From Juglans regia (Eukaryota; Streptophyta; Magnoliopsida; Fagales; Juglandaceae): 64,000 nt of DNA. Both the position numbers and the translations under genes were made by a program. The stretch is taken from assembly GCF_001411555.2 (NCBI RefSeq), contig NC_049912.1, positions 14,951,145 to 15,015,144 on the forward strand, in the 5' to 3' direction. Shown one piece after another: positions 59,515 through 64,000 of this stretch (positions within the stretch are counted from its first letter, which is position 1; each line of letters opens with the position of its first letter). The notes under the pieces were generated by a model. The model worked only from the letters and a program-made list of their open reading frames with translations. It ran no database searches and was not told where the DNA came from.

Positions 59515-61190
59515 AACGAGAATGAGGAGTTGGAAGGACTGATGAGCTCTAGCGAGTTACGCACTAATTGCCCAAGGCGAGAAAGGATTACTTGCTAGAG
59601 AAGTACTACGGATAACTACTGAGACAACTAGTCATGGGGACTTTCAAGGATAACATGGAGGAGTTTGGAGAAGTGTTAGCAGCAAGCACAAAAGCCCATA
59701 CTCCCTCAAAAAGGTCACATCAAGAGTGGCTCTGTAGTCAAAGGTGAAGGCTCGACAAGTCGTCTACTCAGGACTCAAAAGTATGGCCCGACGTGACATG
59801 GAGAACCCTTATTCAATGGAGAATTGAGGAGTTGGTGAACCATCAGGTGTGCATACCAAACCCTCGTCACTGATATGTCAGGAAATATATTGAGTCACTG
59901 ATATGTCAGAAAATACATCTGACATTCTCACTCTATTTAAAGGACCTAGATATGGGACAAGATCTCACTTTTGAGGCCTTATTAACTAAAGATCTTGAGA
60001 AGGCGGCTGCAGTGGAAAGCAAGAGTAGGGAGACAATGAGAGGACATCCTACGTAGGAAGGTACGTTAGGTTCGGAGACAATGCTGGGTAATGTGGGGTG
60101 AATTTTGTGTGTGAGAGACAATGCACCAATGTAATCTTCTCCCCCCTTTTTCTACAAGCATAAATAATTATTTCCAGCATTATGTGTCTAGCTATATTTA
60201 CTCGCTAATTTCTTATGCTTTCAATATTTTCAATGTTTTTAGTTGCTTTTGCTACTTATGATGATATCTTGTTTGGGAGCCTTGGATACTCGTGTGTGTG
60301 TGTGTGTGTCTGTGGAGTGAGTGAGAGTCTATCATCATGGTAAGGGACAAAGAATTCGCTAGGACCGTTCTGGGAAGGTTTGCCACATACATCACATGAA
60401 AAGGAGAATTCTTCATGAGGAGTGGGGTGGAACGATGTTGTATTGAGCCTCACTTGATAGTTGGGATGTGGGATCACCCGGCATATCACGTGTTGGAGTC
60501 TTTGAGACGGTTACATTCGGGTAGAGTAACATCCTTGGGGCAACAAGTTGTGTGTGCCAATGAGCAATGGTGGAAATGAATGCCTATGAGCTAAGAATGA
60601 TACTTGACCCAATAATGATTTTTATGAGTTTTCTATTACATGGAGATGCATAACTCCTTGCTATTGAGCTTTTATCTAGTTTGCATAAAGGGTGGGCCAT
60701 GTCCTGAGAGGTAATTCCTCACCAAGCCTATGTATATGTATGTTTTCACTGAGAGGGTGATTCCTCGCCAGGTTTTGAGGATGCACGAAACAACAAGAGA
60801 GAGGGTGATAACTCCCCATGCACATACATGTTTCTCCAGTATTTACATGAAATATTTTCATGGCATCTCCGATAGCATTATCTTTCATTAAAGAACATGT
60901 CATAGTTGTCTAACCTACTTATGGTTTTATTCTCGTGACCATAGACTTTGATGTAGTTCTAGACCCTGGTATGAAGCTTGAGGAAGAGGAGTCGATCCTG
61001 CCCTAGTCCTAACAAAAGTGACTAGGACCTTTCTTAGCACTAGTGTTCGTCGTAGCTACTCTGTGCGCTTTTTTCGGATGTTCATAACTGTGTTGAGTGC
61101 TTGTTTGTAACTTAGTCGGCCGCCTATGGCGACTAACCCTATTATCTTGAATAATGTAACGCTTTGAGGTTATGTAGGGCGAGAAGCCTC
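59515..61190 (+). mobile_element. Family C LTR fragment (plus), right copy
   Basis: It aligns with 39,210-40,700: ACAACTAGTCATGGGG, AGTGATATGTCAGAAAA, a CTATTTAAAGGACC box at 59,933, GAGAGGGTGATTCCTCGCCAG at 60,750 and AACTTAGTCGGCCGCCTATG at 61,110. The LTR end is missing: at about 61,190 it passes into minus-strand family C sequence. It is probably the 3' LTR of the element that starts at 38.7 kb, now cut on both sides. A GT tract lies at 60,293-60,310. Confidence 0.65.
60293..60310. repeat. (GT)n microsatellite
   Basis: A short GT tract inside the family C LTR. Confidence 0.9.
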
Positions 61191-62605
61191 TTGTTTAAGC
61201 ATGGCAAGCATTCGCCCTCCGAAGAGTTACCCTCTTACGCATTGTGCTTTAGAGCTTGAGTATTATTTAGTCGAGGAATCACTCATCACTCTAGTAGGTG
61301 AAATTCATAACATCATAATGGTTTCTCTAATATGACTACTAACACATAGAAGTTCATCACAAAGACATTTCATCACACAGATATACATCGCCTGATACGC
61401 AAATAGGGGATAAGCTGCTCCACTGCTAGACATCGGGGCAAGACCTTCTACCTAATCAACATGGTGCAAGCTAACTCGCCTGAACCCTAATATAGGTGAA
61501 CTCTCACACTAAGATAACATGTTGCACCGGGAAACGTCTACCCAACCAACCAACCAACTTGAAGACACCAACAAGGGTATGCTAGGGGATTCTACATCCA
61601 GACTATCAGGTGAGGCCAACACGATACCCCCTCCACCCCAATCATTCACGTGGAATCCCTCTACCCATTTGAGTCTCGTGGCAACGTTTCACAGGAATGG
61701 TCCAGGAAACTCAGTCTCATCCCATGATTATTGATGCACGGTACACTTACTCACATAGAGACATAGATATTCAGCCCGAGATTATGAATCACTGAAAAAC
61801 TATCTCATAGCATCGGGCCTATGACTCACTTGCATCACTCATTCCTTTCTTCCTCTGAAGATTTCGGCTCCACAAGTTCTCAAGTTGTTATTATCTTCAA
61901 AGTGAGATTTTGTCCCATGTTCATATCGCTTTTATAAGGCGGGGTTGTCAAACGTCATTCTGATATATCTCTGACTCTAGGTATGCTTGAATAGGAGTGA
62001 TTGGGCCTCGCCTGACACACTCAAGGATGAGAGAGAGTGATGGTCAGGGCATGGTCTGCACTTCCCTACGGCCTGCCAACTCCTCAATCTCTCCTTGAAT
62101 TAAGGTCTTCCACGTGGCATCGGGTCATACCTTTGGGTTCAGGTTAAATGACTTCTCGAGTCATAATCCCTCCAACAGACCCATTCCGAATGTGATGCTT
62201 CAAGTCGAGAGTGAGCTTCTGCTTACAACACCACCACTCTTTTGAGCATTTTCTGTGTTGTTTATAAAGCTCCCATACATGCTGTGGTCTTTCCTAGATT
62301 GTTACGCTCTTGCCTCATTAGAGCCACCATCCTTTTCATCTCTTCATTCTCGCCTGCACAACATGCAACTTTTCTATCTCTCCTACTGTGGGGTGAGACA
62401 CTTATCTCCACCATACTCTGAGACATATATGTCAGGCTATCTACAAGGTGCTTGGTTGCCAACAAGTTGGACAAGCCTCACTTTGTAGCGTTCGTGACAA
62501 TTTTCTTTACCAACCAATTCATCTTTCTTTCCACTCAACCTCATTGGTGCTCTATCCCCTTGTGCTGGCAGAACTCTCTTCTAACCTCCTTTGCTCTGCC
62601 TCTAA

Positions 62606-62651
<46 letters not shown>

Positions 62652-62883
62652 CATTTGTCTAGGAATTGGTGCATTATTTTGGGTGGCATTGTTGCCCTAC
62701 AGGCGGTTCTCTTCTTTCTCCACATGTCTGTGCATCTGCAAGTTCTTAACGATGTGTTGGAAGAGAATAGGTTGAAGGCTTATTTATAGACATGCCTTCT
62801 CCTTGAAAATGCCCAAATCACCCTCGCATCGTGCATTATTGCTCATCGCTATGGACAAAATAAATGTAGAGACTGCTCTTACA
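61191..62883 (-). mobile_element. 3' LTR of a minus-strand Ty3/gypsy element (family C), truncated
   Basis: On the minus strand the LTR starts TGTAAGAGCAGTC at 62,883, directly after a polypurine tract. CTTATAAAAGC at 61,927-61,942 is a likely TATA box. GGTGAGGCCAACACGATACC (61,610) and CTTCCACGTGGCATCGGG (62,107) link it to LTR E. The left end is missing at about 61,190. A CT microsatellite lies at 62,608-62,647. Confidence 0.6.
62608..62647. repeat. (CT)n microsatellite
   Basis: About 20 CT units. The Ser/Leu frames over it are artefacts. Confidence 0.95.
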
Positions 62884-62900
62884 TGACCCCCTCATTTTTC
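62884..62900 (-). promoter_or_regulatory. Polypurine tract
   Basis: The minus strand reads GAAAAATGAGGGGGTCA immediately before the TG of the 3' LTR. This fixes the LTR start and agrees with the integrase orientation. Confidence 0.65.
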
Positions 62901-62979
62901 GAAGTGAACTCCTTGTTTTCAATGTCTCCCCACTGCACCTTTTCCAACAATACGAATTTAGATAGCAATCTTTTCTCTC

Positions 62980-64000
62980 TCCAATTAACAATTCATATCG
63001 GAGTGTCCGCGTAAGTGAGGTTCGGTTGTAATGGAACCAGATTTGGTTCAATTACTCGAGGTTGTGTTGCTTTCCAAAAATTTTCCCTAACTAGGAAACG
63101 TGAAACACATTGTATATTCCCTCCTACTCTGTAGCTAACGCCCCTTGGTATGCTACTGGGCTGACTCTTCCCATTATTTGGTATGGTCCAATTTATCTTC
63201 GTCTTAGTTTTCTTTTCAGCCTAAACCTCTTAACACCCTTCATAGGTGATACCTTGAGGTGCACCTAGTCATCCTCAAATGTCATCTCCCTCCTCTGATG
63301 AACTTAACTTAATCAGTCATCTCCTGAATGATTTCTGGTCCAAATACCTTAGCTTTTCCCACCTCATCCCTACATATTGGCGATCTACACTTCCTCCCAT
63401 ATAGCGCCTCGTGAGAGGCCATTTGGATAGTCACCTGGTAGCTATTCTTGTAAACAAATTTGATGAGTGGGACATGATTTTCTTAGGGTCCTTTAGAATC
63501 CAATATGCAAGCATTCAGCATGTCCTCCAATGTTTGGATCATCCTTTCCTATTGTCCATTAGCTTGAAGATGATAGGCACTGCTGAACTTCAGTTTGGTC
63601 CCCATCGCCTTTTGTAAACTCTTCCAAAAGTGGGAGGAAAACCTCAGATCTTAGTCCGATACTATATTCTTGGGGACTCCATGTAATCTGATGATCTCCC
63701 TCATGTACAGCCGAGATAGTTTACTTAATGTGACCGTAGTGGCGATCTGTAAGAAGTGAGCAAACCTAGTCAACCAATCTATGATCACCCATATGGCATC
63801 CTTCCCACTGTGGGTTCTAGGCAATCCAAGCAAAAAATCCATGGTGATATCTTCCCATTTCCATTTAGTAATAGGTAAAGATTGCAGGTTCCCTATTGAC
63901 CTTTGGTGCTCTGCCTTTACCCTCCAACACGCAGCACACCTCTCAATGAGGTGGGCGATATCTTGCTTCATTCCTTCTCATCAGAATCCTTTGTTATGAT
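62980..64000 (-). pseudogene. Ty3/gypsy integrase (Del/Tekay-like), broken, runs off the window
   Basis: The open part 63,971-63,651 has a CAACWRVKAEHQ zinc-knuckle tail and WKWEDITMDFLLGLPRT with the first catalytic Asp. DAIWVIIDWLTRFAHFL and LHGVPKNIVSD with the second Asp follow. Downstream, broken frames give LGDHPNIGGHA-region DNA at 63,517-63,565 with the third catalytic residue (E of ERMIQTLEDML) after an in-frame stop, and the C-terminal region to about 63,000. Two adjacent TGA codons at about 63,978-63,983, where this family has Trp codons, add to the damage. In an active element it inserts the cDNA. Confidence 0.9.

Overview
The window looks like nuclear heterochromatin of a flowering plant, most likely a eudicot. 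The evidence is chromovirus-like and Tat-like Ty3/gypsy remnants, a plant-type LINE with a C-terminal RNase H, tRNA-iMet primer binding sites, TRIM/SMART miniature retrotransposons and a copia-type solo LTR. I found no intact host gene, tRNA, rRNA, CRISPR array or bacterial feature. Nearly all open reading frames are short chance frames inside LTRs. The species cannot be named from the sequence.

Layout, left half. 1-576 is the end of a minus-strand LTR cut by the window edge. 577-2908 is the 5' LTR, PBS and leader of a second minus-strand element, which sits in a decayed LINE (2909-6920, poly-A at 6907-6920). 6921-8190 is AT-rich noncoding DNA. 8.6-10.7 kb is an irregular GC-richer repeat field. 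10.9-13.9 kb is a minus-strand Tat-like gag-protease remnant with PBS and LTR. 14.1-15.5 kb is another minus LTR fragment. 16.06-28.75 kb is a minus-strand LTR split by a 10-kb block that holds two copies of a 1.9-kb direct repeat. One of those copies is interrupted by a 4.6-kb solo LTR (TSD TAAGT). A 274-bp TRIM (TSD ACTTG), a diverged TRIM copy and a 308-bp copia-type solo LTR (TSD AAGTA) follow.

Layout, right half. About 30.4-33.6 kb is a D-type LTR. 33.6-38.7 kb is a minus-strand LTR fragment of family C, split by a 3.67-kb solo LTR (TSD TTGTC). From about 38.7 kb a plus-strand family C element has a 5' LTR, PBS and gag. It is interrupted by a nest that runs to 59,514: LTR D (42,050-59,514) contains LTR X (42,166-50,664, TSD CCTCG) and a three-LTR TRIM (51,402-57,475, TSD AAACC). 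X contains LTR Y (44,342-50,140, TSD TGCTC). The third TRIM LTR contains LTR Y-prime (52,083-57,436, TSD ATAGG). Y and Y-prime belong to one family and lie in opposite orientations. 59.5-61.2 kb is family C LTR again in plus orientation. 61.2-64 kb is the 3' LTR, polypurine tract and broken integrase of a minus-strand Ty3/gypsy element.

The elements do not form a functional system. The main result is a stratigraphy: insertions into insertions, with matching target-site duplications that give their relative order. Most of the large LTRs are solo or single LTRs of 2.7-5.8 kb, and they share sequence modules across otherwise different families.
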